NCBI GenBank assembly: GCA_002749535.1
Contig: MZZL01000409.1
Span: forward strand, 271,865-335,864
DNA length: 64,000 bases
Direction: 5' to 3'
Source of the DNA: Apophysomyces variabilis
Taxonomy: Eukaryota; Mucoromycota; Mucoromycetes; Mucorales; Mucoraceae
Numbering within the stretch: position 1 is the stretch's first letter; each line of letters starts with the position of its first letter. A model generated the notes under the pieces. It saw nothing but the letters and a program-made list of their open reading frames with translations. It did no database searches and had not been told where the DNA came from. This document shows positions 22,075 to 33,380 of this stretch, piece after piece. The translations under genes and the position numbers were made by a program.

Positions 22075-23430
22075 ATGGCTACCGGTAAAACATTTAAGAT
22101 CGATGCATTTAGTACCACGGAGGATGGGAAATTCCAACCGACATCGTATGAGTCGCGTCCCTTGGGCAAACATGATGTGTATATCAAAATCAAGGCTTCA
22201 GGCATCTGTCATACGGACAGTATGTATGCGGAGATGACTCCACCTAACACCATCCTTGGACATGAACCCGTTGGCGTGGTCATGGAAACGGGCCCCGAGG
22301 TGAAACGCTTGAAAGTAGGCGATTTGGTGGGGTAATAATTGAAAAGGAATGTTTTGACTTTTTGCGCCATAACTTCCTTTGCCTCACAGATACTCTTACT
22401 TGAGACACGCATGTCTGGATTGTTATAGTTGCAATTCTGGCGACGAAATCATGTGCCGAGAGCGCGTGCTCTTTCCAGAAGGTGGTTGTAACGGGTTTGC
22501 CAAAGCTGCTGTGGTTGATTCTCGGTAAGTGGATATTATGCTGAAAGTGACATGGCTCGACATAAATTGCTAAATGATTTGTTATATGGCCATAGTTTTG
22601 TCTATAAGATACCTGACGCAATGGAAGCGAAACACGCTGGACCCCTTATGTGTGCTGGTGTCACTGTGTTTAACTGCTTGTACCAAGCCAAGGTGCTACC
22701 CACAGCAAGAGTTGCTGTCGTGGGCATTGGTGGACTCGGTCATCTTGCATTGCAATTCGCTCGCGCTTGGGGCTGTCATGTCACAGCGATTTCTCATAGC
22801 CCGGTAAGTGTAGAACGCAGAGTATGAGATACCCGTCATAGTTGTATTCGTTTCCTAATCATTGTATGTCACGGAAACTTTCTGCAGAATAAGAAACACG
22901 AAGCTATCGGCTTTGGCGCCCATGACTTCTTGGATTCGTCCGAATTTACCGAGGAAAGCATAAAAGACCTTGAGAAATTTGATGTTATCTTGGATACTGT
23001 TAGTGCTGATCTGGATTGGGATCTGTACCTTGGTTTACTAAGACCGTAAGTACCTAAATGTTTTCTGATTTAGCCGATCATCTCATAACGTTTTTACCTT
23101 AGTAATGGCAATGTCTACCTCATTGGTGTTCCACATAACCCTATCCAGATCAAGAATATATTCCCTCTGCTACAGGAACAAATTGGCATTCGAGGTAGTA
23201 TGGTTGGAGGACGAGCCACGATTCAGTTGATGCTTGAATTTGCGGCCAGACATGACATCAAACCAGCGATTGAAGAGTATCCTTTGGTAATTGAAGAAAC
23301 CCCGGTATGAACGCTACTAATGTTTGTTTTTTCTTTGATTCGGTAGACGGCTGAAGGTCTCACACAAGGAAATGACATCTGCAAGAGAAATAAAGCGCGT
23401 TATCGGGCCGTATTAATAGCTGAAGAGTAA
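22075..23430 (+). CDS. Zinc-dependent medium-chain alcohol dehydrogenase
   Basis: NAD(P)-dependent oxidation of alcohols or reduction of aldehydes; cytosolic, no targeting signal. Exons: 22075-22331, 22390-22524, 22596-22803, 22888-23045, 23103-23304, 23347-23430; 347 aa, the normal MDR length. Catalytic zinc ligands: C45 (GICHTD) and H63-E64 (GHEPVG). Structural zinc ligands: C94, C97, C100 and C108 (CLDCYSCNSGDEIMC). The Rossmann motif is VGIGGLGHLALQFARAWG at about 178-195. The end of the protein (KARYRAVLIAEE) resembles the usual KxRYRxVL ending. The last intron is only 42 nt; a second in-phase donor 18 nt earlier (after EEYPL) would remove VIEETP, so the exact join there is uncertain. 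Substrate cannot be inferred. Confidence 0.93.
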
Positions 23431-24459
23431 ATCTTCCCCTAATTAAAAAGGCAACTGATATGATCCTATTTTGTACGAAATTAAGCCTTTTTGTCATAGG
23501 TGAATATGAATAAACTTACGTTATTGTTGCTCTAATCTACAGTGCTCTCCTTTTAACTACACTGTTGCTAACTTTCAATCCCTTGATAAGTCCAATATAT
23601 TCACAGGAACAAAGGAAAAGTGGTAAAGCGCGCTTTTACATGAGCCGACATTCCCGTTAACTTCAACCATCTCTAACTTCAAGCCCATTAAAGGAATATA
23701 AGCCATAAAACTAAAGGGGGATCACTGTCTAGAAACTATGTGACAGGATGTTGCTTATTTAATGGACATTGTGAAATTTCCACGCCATATCGGACAAAAG
23801 TATGTCAGCTTGAAACGCCAGAGAACTCTCCAGCAGGCACTGTGGCAAATATGAAACAGGAAATTACCGACCATTTACCACAAAACGTAATCTCAGTTAA
23901 TTTTTGTATATTTGTTGGGAACATGCGATACTGCGACAGACAACCGATGACCGTCACCGACTAACACCACACTTGATGTTTTTATGAGGGCAACATTGGT
24001 CATTTTAAAACAGTTAAAACCAGGACGAATTGTTACTGGACGATACCAGAAAATGCAAACATCAGAACCGATCATTCACACGAAAACTATATGGCTGTGG
24101 ATGACTAATACTGAAAAGATCCGACAAATTACCTGAAGCCTTAACGACTATTCACCTGAAAATGTCAATAGTTGGTAGCATAAGTTAGAAAACTTATCGA
24201 ATTTAATCGGGGCTAGTCGTTCGTTTTTCCCGTAGTGATGTATATGCAGGGTGTTGGAGGCCACAACTGCTTTTATCTCGTACATTAGCTAGTTGGCTAC
24301 ATTATGTTATGTGTTAGAGAGTCTTTATTGCTTATACTGTCGATAGACTTAGAAAATGAGCGAAACCATCCTAGTACGAGTTTGTATTCTTGTAGAAGTT
24401 AATGGAGACCCTCTAGATCCCAAGTGGACGATTTGAATTTCTTCGTTTATTCGAGATAC
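23431..24459. other. Intergenic between two convergent genes
   Basis: About 1 kb of A+T-rich DNA between the ends of the alcohol dehydrogenase and YTH genes. No gene or repeat noticed; the longest frame (23740-23964) has no features. Confidence 0.5.
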
Positions 24460-26869
24460 TTATACACTGTTTTCGTTACCGGAACCTTGCTGGATCATAC
24501 GAACTAATTGTTCAGCCACCGTAGGTTCGAGCTCAGTGCAATCTGCTGAGTTGTTGACGGATGCGCCCATGCTCCACGCATTGCAGAGATTCTTTGTTTT
24601 TCGGAACGGCAGGCTTTGGCTTGGAGAAAAAGTCCATTAACAACAGAAGTAGCCATTGGATACTTACATGACGAGCCACTCAAGGCGAAAAACGTGCTTC
24701 CACGCACGTGGCCTTCTCTTCACATTTAATAGCTTTCCGTAACGTAAGGTGTCTTTCTTAGAAGACCATAAACGCATAAACTGTGGTTGTTGCGCATTAG
24801 ACAAATGATCGCTATTTTTGCCAACAAAAGGTGTTCCTTGCATGTACTTGTAGGTATCGCGACCATCAACATCCAGGACTGGACTCAACATCCTTCATAA
24901 AGAAATTCATAACTTATTTTGCTATCCTTTGTTTTCATACCGAGCATAACCATGAAATTCTCCGCTTCCAGTAACACTAAAGATCAAATAAACCTCTACT
25001 GCAGTCTATATAGGTGGATAATCAGACAATGTGCTATGACAGTAAAAAGAACGATCACTCGCCTCAAACACTGCGTTGAGAAACTGAACTTTTGAACTTG
25101 GAATGGACCAGTAACCATTATCAAAGCTGATTTGCATATCTTCTGGCGCCCACGGCTTCATAACGAGATATCTAGCGCTTACTGTTTGAATTCCAGTAAA
25201 CGTAGTACCCGAAGCCCACGTCAGTTCTCGGTGATGTCCATAGTCCCACTGACAAGAGCTTAATAGAGACATCCCTGCCTCAAAATACGTGTTGCCATAT
25301 TGCGTGAAGTGTGGACTATAACCATAACCTATAGAAAGGCTGTTAATAATGCAAAGTGTATCGTACTTTGCTTGTTGCGAAAGTGGCCTGTACATTATTT
25401 AACTCTGCGTAACGTACCATACCAGATCCAGTTCCCTTGCTTTGCCGACATTTCTTGGAGGTCATCCTCCTGCAAGTGGAAGTCAGAGTTCATTAAAATC
25501 AGATTATTCCTAAGCTACCTGAACAAGTGGCCAACACTGTAAGACTGATCCGTGGAATACTAGATATTACGAAGTTAGCAAACAGGTTACCAATGAGACA
25601 GTCATTTGTACCGGTGTTGTTATATCTTTCCATGCTATTCTCCATTGCTTCACGATTACGATAAGTGATACAAGCATAACGTGCTCCTCGTCGGTATTGA
25701 ATGTGCTGTATATTAAAAATTCTATGAACTCTATTATTACTGGAACTTGCTTTCCTTACCAGGACATCGGCGTCATAAAAGTATTCCTGTATGTCCTTAA
25801 AGCTCACACTACGGTTAAGGTAGCCAATCCACATGGATGCTGTTCTCGATGTTTCTGCTGGAAGTTTGACATTATCATCAGCTGAAGGGCGGCTATCTTC
25901 CTCATATTGTTGACTGTGCAAAGAGCGATATCGCTTTACAATTTCTGTGGCAGATACCTTCTCAGAAAATGATAGCTGTAGTTGAGACATGTTCTTAAAA
26001 ACTTCAAGTGCTGCTTGTTTACAGCTTTGGCATTCGTTATATCCTACATCTTCTTGACCGCCTTGATACTCTTGTTTAGGCTTTCCGCTATCTAAATCCT
26101 CCACATGAACATGCTTTTTCTTGCTGTGCAAGTCTAATGGGGTTCTCATCGTAAAACTTGTGTCGGATAGATTGACGGCGCGTGAATCTTCTTTCAATGT
26201 CTGCTCCTCGGTTGAAGCAGGCGAATTGGGATAAACAAAGACACTACCACAGCTTGATGTGGACTGGCGTCTGCTACTGTAAGAGGAACTTTGTTCAGAC
26301 TCTTGAAGTACGACCGTATTTGCATCTGTAACGTCGTCTTGCGACGTGTTCTTGCTAGTTATTTTCGTGGTCCAGGCTGGTTTCCCAACACGAGCTGGAG
26401 CGGACTTTCCGTACAGTGGTGTCTCTTTTATGCCACTGTAGGTTAATTCCAGACTGCGGGTACCACGAACCATATTCGAGTCGCAAGGCCTTACGGATAC
26501 ATACGGAATGGCTAATGGCTCTACGCTAGAGAACTTGCTTATATTGGTTGTTTCTTTTTCTTGGTTTCTGAATAAAAGAATATCATCATCATCATCGTCA
26601 TCATCATGCACCAGTATCTTTAGACTTTCCGAACTAGAGGAGTCATATCTCTCTAGTTCTTTCGATGTATCAAGTTCATGTGATTGTCTGTTTGTTTCAT
26701 TGCATTTGCTTGAAGTATGATCCTGTTCGTTGTTAGGATGACCATCGTGTGGCATTGCTGTGCCTGTCAAGGCATGGCATTCATCTTGTGTGTCAAAATC
26801 AGTTGTATTTGACATTGACGCGTGATCTTGATAGAGTGAGTGGGTGACACTGTTCCTTATTGAAGACAT
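24460..26869 (-). CDS. RRM + YTH domain RNA-binding protein
   Basis: YTH domains read N6-methyladenosine in RNA (YTHDC1, Pho92) or, in S. pombe Mmi1, a meiotic elimination motif. Proposed exons: 26869-25571, 25536-25519, 25469-25423, 25387-25059, 24998-24941, 24892-24668, 24619-24460; 711 aa, every junction in phase. Residues 1-340 are disordered and Ser/Asp-rich with an eight-Asp run. An RRM lies at about 344-433 (SMWIGYLNRSVSFKDIQEYF, GARYACITYRNREAMENSM). The YTH domain spans about 524-700: ARYLVMKPWAPEDMQISFDN, GYWSIPSSKVQFLNAVF, EVYLIFSVTGSGEFHGYARM, HVFRLEWLVIQSLPFRKTKN, CTELEPTVAEQLV. The pattern is closer to YTHDC1/Mmi1 than to YTHDF. The cage Trp in GYWSIP is present. The junction between RRM and YTH (two introns of 34-35 nt, one 18-nt exon) is the least certain part. 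Nuclear RNA surveillance is an inferred role. Confidence 0.87.
26579..26606. repeat. ATC/GTC trinucleotide run coding for poly-Asp in the YTH gene
   Basis: Repeated atc/gtc triplets on the plus strand encode eight consecutive aspartates on the minus strand, in the disordered N-terminal part of the YTH protein. It is a coding microsatellite. Confidence 0.8.
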
Positions 26870-26963
26870 ATATGCTTTCTAATTTTCTGTTTTTGCTTCG
26901 CCAGTTTTTACTGGAGATAGCTGATGCCCCTTATCAGCGTACCGAGGATTAATTAGTACCAAA

Positions 26964-27175
26964 ATGGCAAGGTTAGTTCCGAGGTTTGATTGGATTACTG
27001 TTGGTATCAATTTTGGAAAGTTGTGCCCTTGCCCTCATGTGCTTTTTGTTTGGTAAGATTCAGGATAGTGCTAACATGCTAACCGACATACTGCTTTCTG
27101 GTATTTGCATACAGGTTATCGCATGTTCGAACAATATACAGTACAGCCGGCATAACAGAGGACATCCATCAGTAA
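26964..27175 (+). CDS. Possible small spliced gene (49 aa)
   Basis: An ATG in a good context (caaaATGG) opens exon 26964-27052, followed by an intron with strong fungal signals (GTAAGA donor, gctaac-type branch site, pyrimidine-containing end and ACAG acceptor), then exon 27115-27175 ending in TAA. The product begins MARLVPRFDWITVGINFGKL and ends TEDIHQ. The intron is the best evidence; the peptide matches no family I can name. It lies between the divergent YTH and OSH3 genes, so it could also be the spliced 5' UTR of OSH3. Confidence 0.3.
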
Positions 27176-27687
27176 ACCACTCTATTCCAGCAACAGCATG
27201 GCCAAAGATCCCCTTTCAGCCCCTACCCACTAGTTTTTCACTAGAGTATCTATCTGACAAGCGTATTAAACAACACAAGTTGGTTACAAAGCACATTCCC
27301 TGCCTTTGAACGGCATTTGCATGGCTCCTCTGAGAGACACAGATTAGCGATATGAGCTTACAGGCATCAACCATTGAGAGTATATATATGTTGTTCTTCT
27401 GCTATTACTAAAAGTGGGTACAGCATATTGACGAACCTATTTATTTTTGATACAAGAGGACCTTGATACATGAGTTATATCTTTGAGCTGGTGCGATTCT
27501 CTGTACGCAATAGGTCATCTGCGCAAGACCATTGGACTAGAACGTTTTTCTTTCCATTGAACCCTGTGCACCCTCTATCTCCTCCTGACAAAAACAATGT
27601 CATCCGAGAAACAGCCCCCCGCTTCCCTCCCATTATTTAGACGGGGTCGCTGAAGATGCCACGGTTTCCTTTTCGACCTCTCCAGTC
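27176..27687. other. Upstream region of the OSH3-like gene
   Basis: About 500 bp with no supported coding sequence. The final ~150 bases are pyrimidine-rich (ctctatctcctcctg...), like a fungal leader. Confidence 0.4.
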
Positions 27688-30600
27688 ATGCCCGAGATTC
27701 GCATACAACCCCGCGATGTCTATGAACACTATGTCTACGTAAAACGTCCTGGCACAACATTGCAATGGATTTTTTCGACAAAGAAGAAGAATATATCGTT
27801 TGGTCTTTTCTTCCGAGCGGGTCCACCCATGGCCGCTACGCCAACCTCGTCATCATTATCACCATTGGCATCGGATGACACGGTGTGTCTTGCATCACCA
27901 GGAGCATCCAAATTATTACAGCAGCGTAAAGCATCGCTTCCCTTAATTTCGACTCAGCGTAAGAGCATTTCCTTTGATAATGGTGAGGATGAAGATCATC
28001 CTTTCATGTCCGCTCAAATTTCACCTATTTCGGTGAATTTCCCCGAAAATGCAGTCGACGGATTGGATACCAGACGCAGTTCGATGTTCATCCCCTCTAC
28101 ATTGACATCGCATATTGGGCCGAATGAAACAAATAACACAAGGAGAAGAAAATCGATGGCTTCAATAAACTTGATAGATAAGGACTTCTTGGAAATCATA
28201 CCCATCGGTCATGTCAACTCCGGATCACAGCCCGTAGTGGGCTCTTACACCGCAGAAAACCCAGGAAATTATGTGCTGATATTTGGTAGAGAGAACGGTA
28301 ACAAATAGCTATGCTAATTCTCAAACGTTATTTGTAGACAATACCTTTTCAAGAAATACTTCGAAAACCTTGACTTTTTCAGTATCCACCGACGAAGATC
28401 AAACAGAGGAGGATGGGAAAAAAGAGCCATGTGATATGTCGGGTTGGTTATTAAAGAAGCGGCGGAAACGGATGCAAGGTAAAGAATATGGCGAAGGGTA
28501 AGCCTTAATGACAAGTGTTCTTGCTTTTCTCTAGGCTGGGCAAGACGATGGTTTGAGCTGCTACCATCTGGCATTCTAACCTATTCGGTTAGTCCTAATG
28601 AGATCAAACGAGGATCCATCCAGATCATGCTCTCAACTATTGCTGTCTACCCAAAGCAGCGTACCATACATGTAGATTCGGGTACGACCATTTACCATCT
28701 AAAAGCTCTTACTTCGGAAAGTTTCGAAGAATGGATCGATTGCTTCCGGAAGCGGCGAGTCATTTCTAGCAACATACATCCTGATACAGGTATCCTGGTA
28801 GACGGAAGCTGGCTTTTAGCGGATAGTGCCGTGGCTACACCAACCTACTTATCAGCAGATGACTATGATATCCAGCAGACTATCATGGCTCAGGGTTTAG
28901 ATAAGCTATCCGAAGAAATCAGAATATTGAACGATGCGTTACAAGAATTGAAGGTAGCACTTGGTGTAAGAATATGCGAAGGTCATACTGGGCTTCCAGG
29001 TTTAATTACACCTACCACATCCCCATCTAAGAAGCGATTTCCTTTCAAACGTGGTTCGAGCAACTTATCTTCCCCAATACCAAACAATAATGGCCGTGCA
29101 GTGGATCATTTGCAAACGGACCAGATACTTCAACAGCATATGACTTGCGAAAAGCTTACCATGTCAGTTAAAAGACTATATGAAGCGAGAGATCAGATAT
29201 GCAGATCATTCGAATCTCAAAAAAGACACTTGCTAAATAATCCTTCGTCTACTTCAGGTAAAGAGGATTTCTAATAACAGGGTAGTTAAGATGCATTGCT
29301 TGTCTTATTTTTAAACAGATTCGCATTTGAAAAGTTCTGATTCGAATCCCGGATCCCACCGATCTCCGAGCTTTTATTCTTATCGCACATCTGTACAATC
29401 AGACACGTTTTATGACGCAGAAGACTTTGTCCTCAGTGGAGACGAAGAAGATGACGAGGATGCAATTATCACTCACGACTTTCCCGAATCAGACGATGAG
29501 GATGAACAACCGTCAATAGGTAAAACAATATACAAGTTCCTTTCTATAGGTGATGGGTATTAAAATAAGAGCACAAAAAAAAGCGTTGGTTGAGAAACCT
29601 ATACCCCGTTCTGCTTCCACGGTCACCACTTGTCAGCAGGTTTCTAGACGTTCTATCCTTCCACATCCTGTGGCTGGTCATAGCGTTTCACCATTATCCA
29701 TCCTTCGAAAGCACATCGGCAAGGATTTATCTACGATCGCCATGCCCATCAGTCTCAACGAACCTCTTAATCTTTTGCAACGTCTTTGCGAAGAACTGGA
29801 ATACTCCGAATTGCTAGATAAAGCGTCCACCTTAGATACTTCAATGGATCGTTTGATGTATGTTGCAGTATTTGCAGTATCAGGTTATGCATCATCACAG
29901 TACCGTATTGGCCGAAAACTGTTTAATCCTTTGATGAGCGAGACATACGAGTGCATAAGACCAGACAAAGGATTCCGATTCATATCGGAAAAAGTATCCC
30001 ATAGTCCGAATATTATGGCTGTAGGTTAACAAGACAAACTAGAGCATCTTGCCTTTGACTCATGATTCTTTCCTTGTAACCGGCAGTGTCATGCAGACTC
30101 AAAGTCGTTTCAGTTCCAGCAAACCTCGCAAGGAAAAACAAAATTCTGGGGTAGGCTTGCTTCATCAACGAAAACGCGTCCGTATTAATTGTATGGCTGT
30201 ATTTGCTAGGGAAATCGATGGTATGAGAGGAAAAAAAAAAGAACAAGCATTGACGAAGCAAGGTCCTGATTTGCTACTATTGCTAGGAACTCATATCCGA
30301 GGGTGTTGTCCGTATTACGCTGTCTGGGCATTCGGATGATTTTACGTATAACAAACCTTCAAGCTGGATACGAAACATGATCGCTGGGTCAAAATACTTG
30401 GAACACGTGGGAGAAATGCGCGTTACAAATCATGCTACAGGAGAATATGCTGTTGCCACATTTAAAGAATCGACAGGAGGCGGGTTTTTTGGAGGTATTT
30501 CAACCGAGCGGAATAGTGTTGTTATCCATCTTTACAGTAAGGAGGGAGTAAAAGCGCGTGAAATTACTGGAAAATGGAGCGATTCATTATCGGAGGTTAC

Positions 30601-31069
30601 GGGCAAGGATCAGTATGTTGTACTCTGGAGAGCGGTGCCTCCTGAAATAGAAGACTATCAAAAGTATTACGGGTTCACTAAATTCTGTATGGAACTGAAC
30701 GAAATCACTAAGCTGGAACTTAACAAACTTCCTCCAACCGATACGCGCTATCGCCCTGACCAACGCATGTTTGAAAATGGTAAATAGTTATCTTTATTTA
30801 TATATTGCATATTATCGTAAATATCTCATCTATGGTACGTTTGAATAGGCCAAGTGGATGCTGCAGATGAAGAAAAGTTGAGAATTGAACAGTTGCAGAG
30901 AGAGCGTAGACGAAAATTTGAGGCGGAAGGCAAGCCTTGGACGCCTTTGTGGTTCGAACTGAGACCTGATACTACTGTTCCTTCCGGAGTGTCATGGCAA
31001 TACAAAGGAGGTTACTGGGAGGCAAGAAGCAGCGGCGAATGGCCAGACGAAATGCTGCAGTTATGGTAG
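27688..31069 (+). CDS. OSH3: Osh3-like oxysterol-binding protein (GOLD-PH-FFAT-ORD)
   Basis: Lipid transfer or PI4P-handling protein at ER-plasma membrane contacts. Exons: 27688-28285, 28338-28478, 28535-29257, 29319-29519, 29572-30020, 30087-30150, 30210-30220, 30287-30779, 30849-31069; 966 aa. GOLD domain at about 1-220 (PRDVYEHYVYVKRPGTTLQW, EIIPIGHVNSG, DNTFSRNTSKTLTF), as in yeast Osh3. PH domain at about 231-320 (MSGWLLKKRRKRMQGWARRW). A FFAT-like VAP-binding motif (TFYDAED) lies at about 517-523 among acidic residues. ORD at about 580-966: PISLNEPLNLLQRLCEELEY, FNPLMSETYE, GFRFISEKVSHSPNIMA, FWGKSM, EARSSGEWPDEMLQLW. The family signature EQVSHHPP reads EKVSHSPN here, so one PI4P-contacting His is changed. 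The 11-nt exon 7 is needed to restore the FWGKSMEL region. Confidence 0.94.
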
Positions 31070-31740
31070 CCTGCATATGAAACTAGCTTATCACGCTGCT
31101 AAGGCACAATACTACAAACTATCTCAGTAATAAATACAAAAAAACCTACAACGGAATATGCCACGATTATCATGCCTTTTTTATTCCCTGATAATGATAA
31201 AGTTGGTAGTTATTTAAGTGTAACTGGAAAGGAATCCATTGCCAATGCAAGCGCTTCTGGAAAATGTGTCAATAGTGAGGATTAAATCCTACAGCGCACC
31301 GAACAATTATTGATGTATTGGGAAACACTTTTGCTGAAGTAAGTGTCAAAATGGCGGCTCAGGATGATATTATGTGCGCCGCTCAATATCTTTTTTTTTG
31401 CCGCACAAACGTTTGGCTTGCCATTATGAATCCAGCTATGAGCAAGAAGCTTGCGCTTTCCTTTGGTTTTACTGGCTTGAAGGGTGTCAAGGTCGTAGAC
31501 TGTTTTGGCAGCGATGTTCTAAAAGAAAATGGACAATGTAAGGATAATTTGATTTGAGAATATGTTTACTTTTTTTTTTTGGACTCTCGTACCTTCACTT
31601 GCAGCTATCGTATCCGTGAGTTTTTCACTCTCTTCTCCCCAATAAAACCGGAATGCAGTCTCGCTGTACTTGCGTCTCTCTTGTCAACTCTACCTAATTA
31701 CACCCGGATATCACAACAGCAAGCTGCGGAACACGGAGGG
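31070..31740. other. Decayed region behind OSH3
   Basis: A frame at 31318-31557 includes IMNPAMSKKLALSFGFTG and LKGVKVVDCFGSDVLKENGQ, followed by a plausible GTAAGG donor and a TTGCAG acceptor. It looks like a coding remnant but I do not recognise the family, and it has no clean start or downstream continuation. It adjoins the transposon remnants at 31.7-32.9 kb and may share their origin. Confidence 0.3.
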
Positions 31741-32079
31741 GAAGAGGGCAAATGATACTGCTGAGCTTGGCAAGGTGACCGAGTCGAGCAACAAATGGGG
31801 ACAGACGGCAAGATGGCAGCAATCCATGACATAGGTTTTCATGATATATACTTGCACCAATATTCCACAAACACGTGGATCGTCCAGGCCATCAGCAATT
31901 AGTGCGTTGATCATCGCCTGCATTTCAATGCCCAATTTAACCGTGTCAGAGATGGCCCCCGAGTTGTGCTTGCCCTCCGGCTTGACCCCACACACACCGA
32001 GATCGAAACGTGTGAACCATGGGCGAACGAACGCCACCCAATCCGACTTGATCAGATCAACGATTCCTCCTGAGGATAC
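31741..32079 (-). mobile_element. Fragment of a repeated Mucoromycota-type ORF (probable element debris)
   Basis: On the minus strand the frame 32037-31711 reads VRPWFTRFDLGVCGVKPEGK, GAISDTVKLGIEMQAMINAL, DDPRVCGILVQVYIMKTYVM. From memory this pattern (Lys/Leu-Gly-x-Met...Met-Ile-x-x-Leu, then V-x-G-I-L-V) resembles a high-copy ORF of unknown function in Mucorales genomes that travels with transposons; I cannot check this here. No start or end is preserved. Confidence 0.35.
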
Positions 32080-32890
32080 TCAATATACTTGCTTTGTGTT
32101 TTCATGCGTATGAATGCGTGCATTATCCATGACTAAATAGTGACCTTTCATATGTGGACGTCTGTCCATTTGATCGAGAGTCATTTTTAAGAAACTGATG
32201 TAGTGACCTGTTACAGTTCGTGAGCTTACATATCCGGCAACCTTCCTCTTCTTGGTTGGTCTTGGTCTTTCCACGCCGACGGTAATAAGACCTACGGCAG
32301 AGATAGCGCCCAAAATAGACGTCATGTTTGCTCGTAGTAGGCCTGTAACAATGGCATGCGCTCCTTTTAGGACCAAGCTCTCGAGCGCTTCATATTGATG
32401 CCAAAAGCAGACTCGTCAAGAAACACGCAATTCACCAGGAGGTTCATATCTGTACTATCCCATTTATAAACCCAATCGTGCCGCTGCTCAATCTTTGCTG
32501 GGCCGTTTCTTTCGATTGAATGGATATCTGCTTTTTTCAACGAAACGTTGAAAAGAGGTCTCATAAAGTTGTACTGCGTGAAAGCTTCAGATCATTGAAT
32601 CGTTTCGATAAATGCTCGGTCACGTCAACTACAGTCGCAGAGGGATTTAGTATCAATGAAGTTGATAACAGTCGTTTTATATCCTTCGGTCAAGATATAC
32701 TTGGGTCCTACTTTTTCACAATCCTCAAAAATGTTGTCAGGGCATGCATTATATTGCTTAACCCATCTCTGACCAGTTCGCATATGGATACACAACTATC
32801 TAACTACAGCAGACGCACTCATACACTTTTCAATCTTCAGATCGAAAAACCTGGCTTTATCCTGCACGCTATAGCGAACCTAATCCCGTT
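32080..32890 (-). mobile_element. Degenerate Tc1/mariner-like DDE transposase
   Basis: Read on the minus strand, scraps in shifting frames reconstruct the order of a Tc1/mariner transposase. First comes an N-terminal helix-turn-helix region (VQDKARFFDLKIEKCMSASA, HMRTGQRWVKQYNACPDNIF) with in-frame stops. Then YNFMRPLFNVSLKKADIHSI and the first catalytic block NCVFLDESAFGINMKRSRAW, then GAISAVGLITVGV, TVTGHYISFLKMTLDQMDRR and the second block GHYLVMDNARIHTHENT. At least four stops or frameshifts interrupt it, so it is inactive. The third catalytic acidic residue and the terminal inverted repeats were not located; the 3' end seems cut off where the 31741-32079 fragment begins. Confidence 0.8.
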
Positions 32891-33380
32891 TTATATATTT
32901 GTATTCTTGATACGGGTATCTTCTTCTTTTTGTTTTTTCTACCAGCATTGGGAAAGTCCGAGAAAATTCACTGGAAGCCGCATGTTTCAAGTGTTCAGAA
33001 TGAGTGACAATAATCCCAACTATAGATTTCATTCTAATCAACAATGTAGTCCATGGGATCAGACTATCATTCTCATCAACCACATTTCCACATCCATCTT
33101 CATATAAAAATATTGTACTCATGTCAAATAGCAAAGATTGAAAAAGTAAAAAAAAAAAACCTGAAAAAGCAGTGCCTGTCGATTTTGTTTTCGAGTGCCT
33201 AAAGGAAATACTTTTGACATACGACTTGCCATTTCAGAAAGCACAAAATTGATTTTTGATTGGCTAACGACAATTTCAATTGTCCAGCGACATCAATTTT
33301 AATTGGCCAGTAGATACGCCGCTCAAAATCTTTATTTTTTCAACTACGTTCTCCGATTACTGCATGAAAACTTGACAATA

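Noticed and set aside
32520..33107. 195-codon open frame on the plus strand
   Set aside because: It is opposite the decayed transposase; the minus strand shows recognisable catalytic and helix-turn-helix sequence, the plus strand does not.
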